A DNA stretch of 6,623 bases from Bacteroidota bacterium (GCA_030632865.1 DAOVTY010000181.1:1-6623); one strand, 5' to 3'; positions 1-6,614 are shown, counted from the first letter of the stretch. Notes: a model not told the origin generated them from the sequence alone. Program-made: numbers and translations.

Positions 1-920
1 ATAAGTACCATATATTTTATACTGCAAAATCAAAAATACAAATTGATGGTAAAGAGCGATACAGTATAAGTTGCGCTTATACAAGTGCCGAAACTCTCGA
101 AAATATAAATAATACCGAGCGTTTCAACATCGATTCTATTGTAGGCGATATGGTAATTGCACCCCAAGTTTTCTATTTTGAGCCACAAAAACTTTGGTAC
201 ATAATAGCACACACAAAAGTAATTGAAGGAAATAAATCACGATTAATGCCAATCTATATAACTAATCCAGATATTGAAAATGTAAATGGCTGGTCGGAAA
301 TTACTAAGATAAAAACAGCAAGATCTGAATATAGTTTCTGGATAGATTTCTGGGTGATTGCTGATGATAAAAATGCCCACATGTTTTATTCAGACCAAAA
401 AGGATCGGTGTGGCGACTTGAATGTCCACTTAATACTTTTCCTGAAGGTTTTTCTAAAAGCAAACCAGAATTAGCTCTTTTTGTAAATCATATTAAAGAA
501 GATAAAGCATGGAAAATGTTCGAGGCAGTTCACATCTACCGTGTGAAAAAAGAAAATAAATATTTAGCTTTTTTAGAGGGAGCTTACAAACACCCTTCCA
601 AAGAAGATGATGTTGATGCACGAAGTAGATTTATTTTCGGAATGACAGCAGATTCTCTGAATGGGGAATGGGAAAGACTTGAAAAAGACCAAAATATATT
701 CCTTGCTGATGCTGCAAATTTGTATTCAAAAAATGAAAAAACAACTCAATATACACAGGTAAGCCACCCAGAACTGATTCGTTCAGGATACAATCAAAAA
801 CTTGAAATTGAAGACTATAATTTTACAATGTTATTTCAAACATTTGATGGGTCTCATTTTACTGACACCTATAAGTACGATGAATTACCATGGAAATTGA
901 TATTAATGAAAAACTATTAA
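1..920 (+). CDS. GH62 alpha-L-arabinofuranosidase, 5'-partial (first copy of a tandem pair)
   Basis: The reading frame is open from the window edge (first whole codon at 3) to a TAA at 918-920, giving 305 visible residues. The ATG at 150 is internal: the codons before it align with the downstream paralogue, beginning KYHIFYT against KYHLFYT. About 74 N-terminal residues, including the signal peptide and catalytic-base Asp, lie outside the window. Family GH62 is shown by APQVFYFEPQKLWY, NGWSE, FWIDFWVIADD, FEAVHIYRVK, SHPELIR, QKLEIED and the terminal LPWKL, in family order. In GH62 the Asp of FWIDFW (codon 345-347) tunes the acid's pKa and the Glu of HPELIR (codon 771-773) is the general acid; both are present. 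GH62 enzymes release L-arabinofuranose from arabinoxylan, and some from arabinan. The usual VICDD motif reads VIADD here. By eye it is roughly half identical to the next gene, 20 nt downstream, so co-transcription is likely. Family is near certain; exact substrate is inferred. Confidence 0.9.
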   Translation, partial: KYHIFYTAKSKIQIDGKERYSISCAYTSAETLENINNTERFNIDSIVGDMVIAPQVFYFEPQKLWYIIAHTKVIEGNKSRLMPIYITNPDIENVNGWSEITKIKTARSEYSFWIDFWVIADDKNAHMFYSDQKGSVWRLECPLNTFPEGFSKSKPELALFVNHIKEDKAWKMFEAVHIYRVKKENKYLAFLEGAYKHPSKEDDVDARSRFIFGMTADSLNGEWERLEKDQNIFLADAANLYSKNEKTTQYTQVSHPELIRSGYNQKLEIEDYNFTMLFQTFDGSHFTDTYKYDELPWKLILMKNY

Positions 921-940
921 CCTATAATCAATCTTTACTC

Positions 941-2086
941 ATGAAAAAAAATCTTAAAAATGTAGTACTATTAAGTATTCTCGCTTTGTTTTTTAGCTCG
1001 TGCACACCAACGGCAAATAACTCAGAAAAATCAACAAATCAGCCAGAACAAGAGATTTTATATGATAAATGGACTGTTAGTGAACCTATTTTAGAAAAAG
1101 GCCCTGCCGGAACTTTCGACGAAATTTCTGTAAAAGACCCAACGATTGTTTTCTTCAATAATAAATATCATCTGTTTTATACGAGCAAAGCAACTTACGA
1201 AACACGAGACAAAATGCCTCACCTAAGCAAAGGTGGTTCAGGTTTGGGTTATGTTGCTGCAGAAACTTTAGAGAAATTAAATACTGCAGAAAGACATGAT
1301 ATTGGAAAAATTACTGAATCAATAATTGTGGCTCCACAGATATTTTATTTTGAACCTCAAAAGCTGTGGTACATAGTGGCTCAAACTCTGGTTAAAGGAA
1401 GACCAGATTTAATGCCAATATATCTAACAAATCCTGACATTGAAGATATTCATGGCTGGTCGGAACAGCAAATTATAAAAACCAGAAAAATGAACGATGG
1501 TTTTTGGATTGACTTTTGGGTTATTTGCGATGATGTTAAAGCACACCTGTTTTATACAGATCACGAAGGTTCTCTGTTTCGTTTTGAAAGTCCCATCGAA
1601 GAATTTCCCAACGGGTTTGCCAACGAAAAAGAAGAGACTGTTTTATCTGAAAGAAATGAAAATGAAATTGGTAGATGGAGACTTCATGAAGGAAGTCATA
1701 TTTACTACGTAAAAAAAGAGAAAAAGTATTTAAATCTTTTGGAAGCAGTCTATCCACATCCCACAAGAAAAAACTACTGGGAGAGCCGAAACCGGTTTAT
1801 GTTTGCAATGATTGCCGACAAACTCGAAGGTCCGTGGGAGCGTGTAGAACGCGGTGCAAATGAATTCATTGGCGACCCTGCAAATCTATTTAACGAAGAT
1901 GGTAGCAAAGCAGTTTACGATCAGGTTAGCCATCCGGAACTCATTCGTTCTGGGTACGATCAGAAACTTGAAATTGAAGATTATAACCTTCAACTTTTGT
2001 TTCAAGCATTCGATGCTGAATCTATTGACTCTAATTATGACTATAACTATTTGCCGTGGCAATTAATGCTGATGAAAAATTATTAA
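941..2086 (+). CDS. GH62 alpha-L-arabinofuranosidase lipoprotein (second copy)
   Basis: 381 residues. The ATG at 941 is chosen over an in-frame ATG at 890 because it gives a clean lipoprotein signal (MKKN, hydrophobic residues 8-18, lipobox FSSC with Cys21) and does not overlap the previous gene. A Ser/Asn/Glu-rich linker (about 22-40) leads into one GH62 five-bladed propeller (about 42-381). All three catalytic residues are visible: base Asp66 in SVKDPT, pKa-modulating Asp191 in FWIDFWVICDD, and acid Glu333 in SHPELIR. Other family marks are APQIFYFEPQKLWY (131-144), HGWSE (171-175), DQKLEIED (340-347) and LPWQL near the end. It should be an inverting exo-enzyme removing arabinofuranosyl side groups in the envelope. 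No acidic run follows Cys21, so a surface-export signal is not evident. Compared with copy 1, FEAVHIY reads HEGSHIY (249-255). It is a complete catalytic domain with no carbohydrate-binding module. The TTG start of the GH43 gene follows its stop by 11 nt. Confidence 0.93.
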   Translation: MKKNLKNVVLLSILALFFSSCTPTANNSEKSTNQPEQEILYDKWTVSEPILEKGPAGTFDEISVKDPTIVFFNNKYHLFYTSKATYETRDKMPHLSKGGSGLGYVAAETLEKLNTAERHDIGKITESIIVAPQIFYFEPQKLWYIVAQTLVKGRPDLMPIYLTNPDIEDIHGWSEQQIIKTRKMNDGFWIDFWVICDDVKAHLFYTDHEGSLFRFESPIEEFPNGFANEKEETVLSERNENEIGRWRLHEGSHIYYVKKEKKYLNLLEAVYPHPTRKNYWESRNRFMFAMIADKLEGPWERVERGANEFIGDPANLFNEDGSKAVYDQVSHPELIRSGYDQKLEIEDYNLQLLFQAFDAESIDSNYDYNYLPWQLMLMKNY

Positions 2087-2097
2087 AACTTATTATT

Positions 2098-3156
2098 TTG
2101 AAAACAAATTCAATAAAACACATAGCTACAGGAATTCTAATTATCCTAAGTTTTTCCATTTTTAATTCGTGCACTAATACTAAAAGAACCAAAGATAAGA
2201 TTGTAATAGAATACTTTAATAATCCTATTCTCGACGATGGCCCCGATCCATACGTTTTTCTACATGATGATGGATTCTACTATTGTATGGTAACAAAAGG
2301 CGATAGACTTAAACTATGGAAAACATCGTCGTTTACAGACTTAGATGAGTCTCAAGCAAAAGAAATATGGTTTCCTCCAGCAACGGGTGAAAACTCATGT
2401 TGTATTTGGGCTCCGGAAATTCATTTTATAGACAACACTTGGTACATCTATTATTCTGCAACTGACAAGGATAATCCCGTGGATCTTTCGAGACATGTTT
2501 TTGTATTAAAGAACAATTCTGAAAATCCATTTGAAGATTCATGGGAGGATCTTGGAAAAGTAGAAACTAAATCTCCGGGAATTGATGGACATATTTTTGA
2601 TTATAAAGGAAAACGCTATTTTGCATATTCCCCATACATTGGTACTCAAAGCGGCATTGTACTTGCAGAAATGACTACCCCTACGACAGTTGGAGAAGAG
2701 ATAATTCTAGGGTTGCCAATTTACGATTGGGAAAAAACTCCTCCAAGAGAAATTTTAGAAGGTCCTCAGTTTTTAGAAGGTCCAAAAGATAAAATATTTA
2801 TAATTTATTCTGCAGGCGCTTGCTGGGATGACAATTATGGATTAGGATATTTTGTAGCTGATAAAGATGCTGATATATTAAATCCAGATTCCTGGTTAAG
2901 ATCTGAAACTCAGATTTTTGAACAATCTAGAGATAGTAGTGTTTTTGGGCCCGGGCATAATTGTTTCACCAAATCTCCTGATGGCACTGAAGATTGGATT
3001 GTTTATCATGCAAAAAAAGAATCGAGTAATAAATGTGCTGAACGAAGTACACGAGCACAAAAATTCAAATGGACAGAAAATGGGTTCCCTCAATTTGGCA
3101 AACCTATTTCTATCACAACGAATATTCAAAAACCTTTAGGAATAAGAAAATTATAG
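2098..3156 (+). CDS. GH43 family glycosidase lipoprotein, probable exo-alpha-L-arabinofuranosidase (TTG start)
   Basis: 352 residues from a TTG at 2098. A GTG at 2056 is in frame but lies inside the previous gene and adds 14 residues resembling that gene's tail. From TTG the product begins MKTNSIKH, then a hydrophobic stretch (9-22) and Cys25 (FNSC, a loose lipobox), a normal lipoprotein signal. The rest is one GH43 five-bladed propeller. The catalytic triad is visible: base Asp50 in DGPDPYV, pKa-modulating Asp163 in GIDGHIF, and acid Glu221 in LEGPQF. His287 in GPGHN fits the conserved histidine in the propeller axis that helps hold a metal ion in many GH43 enzymes. IWAPEIHF, YDWE, DWIVYHA and FPQFGKP are also typical. 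From memory the pattern is nearest to exo-1,5-alpha-L-arabinofuranosidases (GH43_26-like), but the subfamily is not certain and a xylosidase cannot be excluded. The GH62 neighbours favour arabinose release. It is probably the last gene of the operon. Confidence 0.88.
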   Translation: MKTNSIKHIATGILIILSFSIFNSCTNTKRTKDKIVIEYFNNPILDDGPDPYVFLHDDGFYYCMVTKGDRLKLWKTSSFTDLDESQAKEIWFPPATGENSCCIWAPEIHFIDNTWYIYYSATDKDNPVDLSRHVFVLKNNSENPFEDSWEDLGKVETKSPGIDGHIFDYKGKRYFAYSPYIGTQSGIVLAEMTTPTTVGEEIILGLPIYDWEKTPPREILEGPQFLEGPKDKIFIIYSAGACWDDNYGLGYFVADKDADILNPDSWLRSETQIFEQSRDSSVFGPGHNCFTKSPDGTEDWIVYHAKKESSNKCAERSTRAQKFKWTENGFPQFGKPISITTNIQKPLGIRKL

Positions 3157-3302
3157 CATTTACAGATATCGCTAATAATTATATAGAGAGAGATTACACT
3201 ATTTTAGATAATGTGACCTATTAAATAGGTAGAGTTCATGAGGTACAAATCCTTTAGTATTCCATTCAGCGAGAGCTATTATAAAGGACTATTCAAATAA
3301 TT
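3157..3302. other. Convergent intergenic region between GH43 and ydbT-like genes
   Basis: A non-coding gap of 146 nt between the stops of two converging genes. It contains the short palindrome at 3216-3230, listed separately. A weaker dyad pairs 3250-3256 (TCCTTTA) with 3282-3288 (TAAAGGA) across a 25-nt loop. No tRNA, small ORF or transposon end is seen. Confidence 0.6.
3216..3230. terminator. Possible bidirectional terminator palindrome
   Basis: ACCTATT-A-AATAGGT is a perfect 7-bp inverted repeat around one central base, so in RNA about 6 pairs would close a 3-nt loop. It lies between two converging genes, where a shared terminator would be expected. The stem is AT-rich and no T-run follows on either strand, so it does not match a classical intrinsic terminator. 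The call rests mainly on position and symmetry. Confidence 0.3.
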
Positions 3303-4790
3303 CTACATCCAGCTTTTTTCAGAAATCTCGGTGTGATACAAACAGTAGTTATATATCTGTTTCGCAATTGTTTCGTCGATATACGGAATTGTCATCGATC
3401 CGGAAGCATTCATTAATGTCAGACTCGCAAGCGAACCTCGTTTTTGAAAAATGGTCTGCCGGAATTCAACCGACTGAATTTTATACAGTTCCATTTGAGT
3501 TAGTTTATGCGAAATGGCACCTTTCGAAATTCTTATTTGGTCTTTATTAATTCTAAAATATCTCTTTTTCAGAGTTAAGTAATTATAACCCGCCGAAACT
3601 AAAAGCCACAAAATTTCGCTGCCCCAAAACTGCCATTCAGTATATAAAAACAGAGATGGCAAAGTAACTGGAATCCACCCAACTATAATCCACAACCGCC
3701 AGAAATAGTAACTGTTTGAATAAATTTTAGAAGTGTCATCCAATACCTCGTCTCCAAACAAATCAGCTTTTAACAACTGCAAATGTTCTGTTAAACAACC
3801 TGGTGCATCAACTAATTGTACTTTTTTATTTTGCGTGCTCACAGCTTGTTTAAAAATCAAATGATAAATGCCAAACATTTTCTTTAGCGGGCCGGTTTCC
3901 CAATTTAATTCCTGAATTTTATTATACGGTAAAACAACATTTCGTTTGGTTATAAGGCCAGCTTCAATACGATAGGCATTTTCTTGTTTCAGCAATTTAA
4001 AATCGAAATATTTAAATACCGTTCTGAATAGTGAAAATAGAATTGAAACAACGAGAAAGAAAATAATAAGAAAAATAATTAATGCGACATTAGAACCTGA
4101 AATATAGTTTGCCAATTCATTGGAATATTCATCTGCTTTATCTGCGAAAACATCTTGTAATTTTTGAAAAATCTGAAACCCAAACGCTAGAATAATTAGT
4201 CCGGTACGGAAATGATTTTGACTGATTCCAATCTTCAACAAATCAAACGGTGAGAGTTTCAATATAAGTTTCTCAGAACTCTTTTTAGCATCAATCATCT
4301 CACTATTTTCAAGCTCTACATTTTCAAAATTTACTGAACGTAATTTATTGTGTAGCTCGGTAGCAAACGCTTTTTCAAGTGCATGAATTTTTAATTCTTT
4401 ACCAGCTGTTCCTGCCGTGTCAATTTCTAATGACACTACATTTAATAGTTGCTGAATAAGGTTCTGTTTGGTGTTAACACTTTGAATTCTCGCAAGTGGA
4501 ATTGTAAGTATTTTTTTACGTAAATAGCCAGTTTTTAAAATAAATTCGCCATTGGATACATAAAAATAGAAATTGAGATAAAACAGAATTGTATGTATAA
4601 TTAGCAATAAAAAAATAACAACTAAAATTAAGCCTAAAATTAATCTATTGTCTAATATTTTATTCTGAAGAACTACCAGCAAAATTAAGGGCCAAAATAT
4701 TCTGATAGATTGTCGTGCCCCCTGAATAAAAATAAGCACCAACCCCTTAACCGACTGCCGCCTGGGTTTCGAAAGATCCATATTATTCAT
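3303..4790 (-). CDS. ydbT: YdbT-like membrane protein with three bacterial PH (bPH2/DUF304) domains
   Basis: 495 residues. The ATG is at 4788-4790; a second ATG three codons in (4779-4781) is equally usable. The layout repeats a paired hydrophobic segment followed by a PH-like domain three times. Membrane segments lie near 31-43 and 49-72, 195-209 and 234-256, 363-383 and 389-404. The domains lie near 73-150, 258-340 and 405-485. Each domain carries the family pattern of a basic strand, a GLI/GYL-like turn, then a proline or leucine-bearing helix with an IQ motif: IPLARIQSV (97-105), LPYNKIQEL (287-295) and MELYKIQSV (433-441). Length and design match Bacillus subtilis YdbT, which with YdbS belongs to the SigW cell-envelope stress regulon and helps protect against antimicrobials made by related bacilli. 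The biochemical mechanism is unknown. Here the gene overlaps the ydbS-like gene by 8 nt, implying translational coupling. Family is secure; a protective role in this organism is inference. Confidence 0.88.
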   Translation of the reverse strand: MNNMDLSKPRRQSVKGLVLIFIQGARQSIRIFWPLILLVVLQNKILDNRLILGLILVVIFLLLIIHTILFYLNFYFYVSNGEFILKTGYLRKKILTIPLARIQSVNTKQNLIQQLLNVVSLEIDTAGTAGKELKIHALEKAFATELHNKLRSVNFENVELENSEMIDAKKSSEKLILKLSPFDLLKIGISQNHFRTGLIILAFGFQIFQKLQDVFADKADEYSNELANYISGSNVALIIFLIIFFLVVSILFSLFRTVFKYFDFKLLKQENAYRIEAGLITKRNVVLPYNKIQELNWETGPLKKMFGIYHLIFKQAVSTQNKKVQLVDAPGCLTEHLQLLKADLFGDEVLDDTSKIYSNSYYFWRLWIIVGWIPVTLPSLFLYTEWQFWGSEILWLLVSAGYNYLTLKKRYFRINKDQIRISKGAISHKLTQMELYKIQSVEFRQTIFQKRGSLASLTLMNASGSMTIPYIDETIAKQIYNYCLYHTEISEKSWM

Positions 4791-5304
4791 ACTTACTAAT
4801 TTTTTCAGATAAAAAAACTTTTAAGTTTTGAGCAACTTTTACCGGCAACCCTGGAATAGATAAATCACTTGCATTACCTCCGGCTGTATAAATTTTAACC
4901 GACGAAAGATTAAATATTTTTGCAAGAATTCCCTGATTAACTTCAACATGCTGAATGCGATTGAATGGTACAGATGTAGATTTAAATACAATTAATCCTT
5001 TTTGAAATGATATATCTTTTTCGCGAACCAAATAACCTTTTTTCGGAAATCCAAAAATTGTAATAACTATTGTAAACACTACTATAATTAATATAGCAGA
5101 AATGGCTGAAATGATAAATCCAACTGCAGGTTTTTCGTCAAATAGAATTAGAAACAAGATAAAAGCTCCAGTTACAAATAGCATAAATATTGCTATTCTA
5201 ATAAATAGAATAGCTCTGTATTTTATATCCAACAAATTAAAAGTTTCCGGCTTAATGTCGGGTAAGTTTTCGGGAGTTACTATAGAATTAGAAAAGTTTT
5301 CCAT
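4783..5304 (-). CDS. ydbS: YdbS-like membrane protein with one bacterial PH (bPH2/DUF304) domain
   Basis: 173 residues from the ATG at 5302-5304. A short polar N-terminus (1-29) is followed by two membrane helices (about 31-54 and 60-84), then one bPH2 domain (about 87-170). Within it, KKGYLVREKDISFQKGLI, VPFNRIQHVEV (112-122) and VKIYTAGG (136-143) are the family's conserved strand, IQ-helix and TAG-strand motifs. This is the usual partner of YdbT: small one-domain protein first, large three-domain protein second, with overlapping reading frames. The two probably form a membrane complex. In Bacillus the pair is part of the envelope-stress response, and its molecular activity is not established. 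It is the first gene of its operon, with a promoter candidate about 20 nt upstream and no strong Shine-Dalgarno, as is usual in Bacteroidota. The start is supported by the nearby promoter and by the lack of an upstream in-frame alternative close by. Confidence 0.88.
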   Translation of the reverse strand: MENFSNSIVTPENLPDIKPETFNLLDIKYRAILFIRIAIFMLFVTGAFILFLILFDEKPAVGFIISAISAILIIVVFTIVITIFGFPKKGYLVREKDISFQKGLIVFKSTSVPFNRIQHVEVNQGILAKIFNLSSVKIYTAGGNASDLSIPGLPVKVAQNLKVFLSEKISKYE

Positions 5305-5323
5305 CGAGTTAAAATTATTTTAT

Positions 5324-5353
5324 CAAAAGTATATCTTTTAATCGAAAGTCAAT
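5324..5353 (-). promoter_or_regulatory. Bacteroidota-type promoter for the ydbST operon
   Basis: On the minus strand TACTTTTG (5324-5331) fits the Bacteroidota -7 consensus TAnnTTTG. ATTG (5350-5353) gives the -33 TTG core, with 18 nt between the TTG and the -7 box. The start codon lies about 20 nt downstream of the -7 box, leaving a short leader. Motif and spacing are seen directly; activity is inferred. Confidence 0.6.
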
Positions 5354-5356
5354 ATT

Positions 5357-5377
5357 CCAAACAACGCAATTTGTTGG
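5357..5377. repeat. Imperfect inverted repeat upstream of the ydbS promoter
   Basis: CCAAACAA (5357-5364) pairs with TTGTTGG (5371-5377) around a 6-nt loop, giving seven pairs with one bulged A. It lies immediately upstream of the -33 element of the leftward promoter, where an activator or repressor could bind. In an AT-rich region such a dyad can arise by chance. Confidence 0.3.
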
Positions 5378-5570
5378 TGTACCCAATAAACGTTGTAGTA
5401 AATCGCTTTTGCAAAGTGGCACCAAAATATGCAACACTATTTTAATTATTAATTTGTATTTTGACGACAAAATAAAATATACATCGAGCATCCGGCATCA
5501 GATTAACACAGGAGAATCATTATAAGCGAGTTCCATATAATAACGTTGAAAAACTAAAATTAATAATAAG

Positions 5571-6614
5571 ATGAAAATATTAGTCAATTTATTTTTAGTG
5601 AGTTTCATTATTTTGTTATCATGTGATAATTACGATAAGCATGAAATGGCATTTCAGTTTACAGAATTGCAAACAAATACCGATGCAAGTTTACGAGGAC
5701 TTTTTGTAGTTGACGAAAATGTAGTTTGGGCAAGTGGTTCAAAGGGTACAGTTTTGGTTTCTGTAGATTCCGGAGAAACGTGGAAAGTAAATCATATTTC
5801 TGGTGCCACAGAAAATGATTTCCGCAGTATTCACGCATGGGATAAAAACCGTGCGATGGTTTTTGGAGTTGCCGGCCCACAGTTTGGATATTACACCAAA
5901 AATGGTGGCGAAAACTGGGAGATTGTTTTTCAGGATTCAACAAAAGGACTTTTTTTTAATAGTTTAAAATTTGCAACCCCTTTAAATGGATTGGCAATTA
6001 GTGATCCGATTGGCGGGAAGTTATTTATAATTCGAACTGAAGATGGTGGACGAAATTGGAGTAGGACAATTGAAATTCCAAATATTGTAGAGGGTGAAGC
6101 TAATTTTGCAGCATCGAATACTTGTATCGAATTTCGTTCTTCAGGAAAAGCATGGATTGCAAGTGGAGGTAAATCTGCACGAGTTTTTTATTCTGAAAAC
6201 TTTGGGAAAACCTGGAATGTTTCAGAAACGCCTATTGTTAGCGGAGAATCTTCTTCCGGTATTTTTTCTATTTCATTTAAAAACGATAACGAAGGAGTAA
6301 TTGTGGGCGGGACTTTTGATAAACCCGAACTCAATAAAAATATTTCGGCTTATACAAACGATGGTGGAAAAACATGGAATCTTGCAGAAGAAATGCCACA
6401 AGAATATCGCTCATGTGTACAGTTTATTTCAAACAAAAAAGAAAATTTCTTTTTTACTATTGGTAAAACAGGGTGCGATATTTCTGTTGACAACGGTAAA
6501 ACATGGAATTTTGTGAACAAAAATGGTTTTTATACTTTCCGACCACTACCCGGTACGCTTGGTGGTTTTGCTGCCGGTGCAGGTGGTAGAATAGCAAAAG
6601 TTATTTTGAATTGA
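5571..6614 (+). CDS. Asp-box (BNR / Ycf48-like) beta-propeller lipoprotein of unknown function
   Basis: 347 residues from the ATG at 5571, ending with TGA at 6612-6614. A hydrophobic N-terminus and the lipobox LLSC (Cys18) mark a lipoprotein, so it should sit in the envelope. The body carries six Asp-box repeats, S/T-x-D/N-x-G-x-T/N-W: SVDSGETW (64-71), TKNGGENW (109-116), TEDGGRNW (156-163), SENFGKTW (208-215), TNDGGKTW (262-269) and SVDNGKTW (305-312). Spacing of about 43-54 residues fits one repeat per blade of a six- or seven-bladed propeller. Asp-boxes are structural turns and do not show an enzymatic activity. The arginine triad and Tyr/Glu pair of true sialidases are not obvious. Relatives in Bacteroidota are commonly annotated as oxidoreductase or photosystem-assembly-like (Ycf48) proteins, without functional proof. 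It stands alone, divergent from the ydbST pair, with an A-rich stretch rather than a Shine-Dalgarno before the start. A binding or scaffolding role is a guess. Confidence 0.85.
   Translation: MKILVNLFLVSFIILLSCDNYDKHEMAFQFTELQTNTDASLRGLFVVDENVVWASGSKGTVLVSVDSGETWKVNHISGATENDFRSIHAWDKNRAMVFGVAGPQFGYYTKNGGENWEIVFQDSTKGLFFNSLKFATPLNGLAISDPIGGKLFIIRTEDGGRNWSRTIEIPNIVEGEANFAASNTCIEFRSSGKAWIASGGKSARVFYSENFGKTWNVSETPIVSGESSSGIFSISFKNDNEGVIVGGTFDKPELNKNISAYTNDGGKTWNLAEEMPQEYRSCVQFISNKKENFFFTIGKTGCDISVDNGKTWNFVNKNGFYTFRPLPGTLGGFAAGAGGRIAKVILN

Larger units (their letters stand above)
5305..5570. other. Divergent intergenic region (ydbS-like / BNR lipoprotein)
   Basis: A non-coding region of 266 nt that must hold the promoters for both divergent units. 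The leftward promoter is convincing and listed separately. For the rightward gene I find only imperfect candidates: TAATTTG and TATTTTG near 5450-5463 are each one base short of TAnnTTTG. There is an imperfect hairpin (5357-5377). A longer weak dyad pairs TTGGTG (5374-5379) with CACCAA (5420-5425). No small ORF with a credible start and no RNA gene is seen. Confidence 0.6.

Noticed and set aside
150..152. ATG at 150 as the start of the first GH62 gene
   Set aside because: The frame stays open to the window edge, and the upstream codons match residues 75 onward of the downstream paralogue. The gene simply starts outside the window.
890..940. Start of GH62 copy 2 at ATG 890
   Set aside because: It would overlap the previous gene by 31 nt and place 17 polar residues before a textbook lipoprotein signal beginning at 941.
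1497..2066. Open frames inside GH62 copy 2 on both strands (1497-1712, 1536-1766, 1854-2066)
   Set aside because: They lie wholly within a gene with strong family motifs, have no recognisable protein features, and are shadows of it.
2896..3139. Open frames within the 3' part of the GH43 gene on both strands
   Set aside because: They overlap the conserved GPGHN and DWIVYHA coding segment in other frames. No independent start signal or family is seen.
5102..5341. Plus-strand open frame antisense to the ydbS-like gene
   Set aside because: It runs opposite a well-supported membrane protein and its promoter. Its composition is that of a reverse-complement shadow.
5357..5436. Integron attC-like or transposon-end site suggested by CAAC/GTTG dyads
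   Set aside because: The arms are short and do not fit the attC core pattern. There is no integrase, transposase or target-site duplication nearby.
5510..5520. AGGAG motif in the divergent intergenic region as a ribosome binding site for a small gene
   Set aside because: No ATG, GTG or TTG follows at a usable distance with a worthwhile frame, and the nearest real start is at 5571.
5571..6614. True sialidase (GH33) for the Asp-box protein
   Set aside because: Asp-boxes alone are structural. The F/YRIP motif, arginine triad and nucleophile context of sialidases are not visible.
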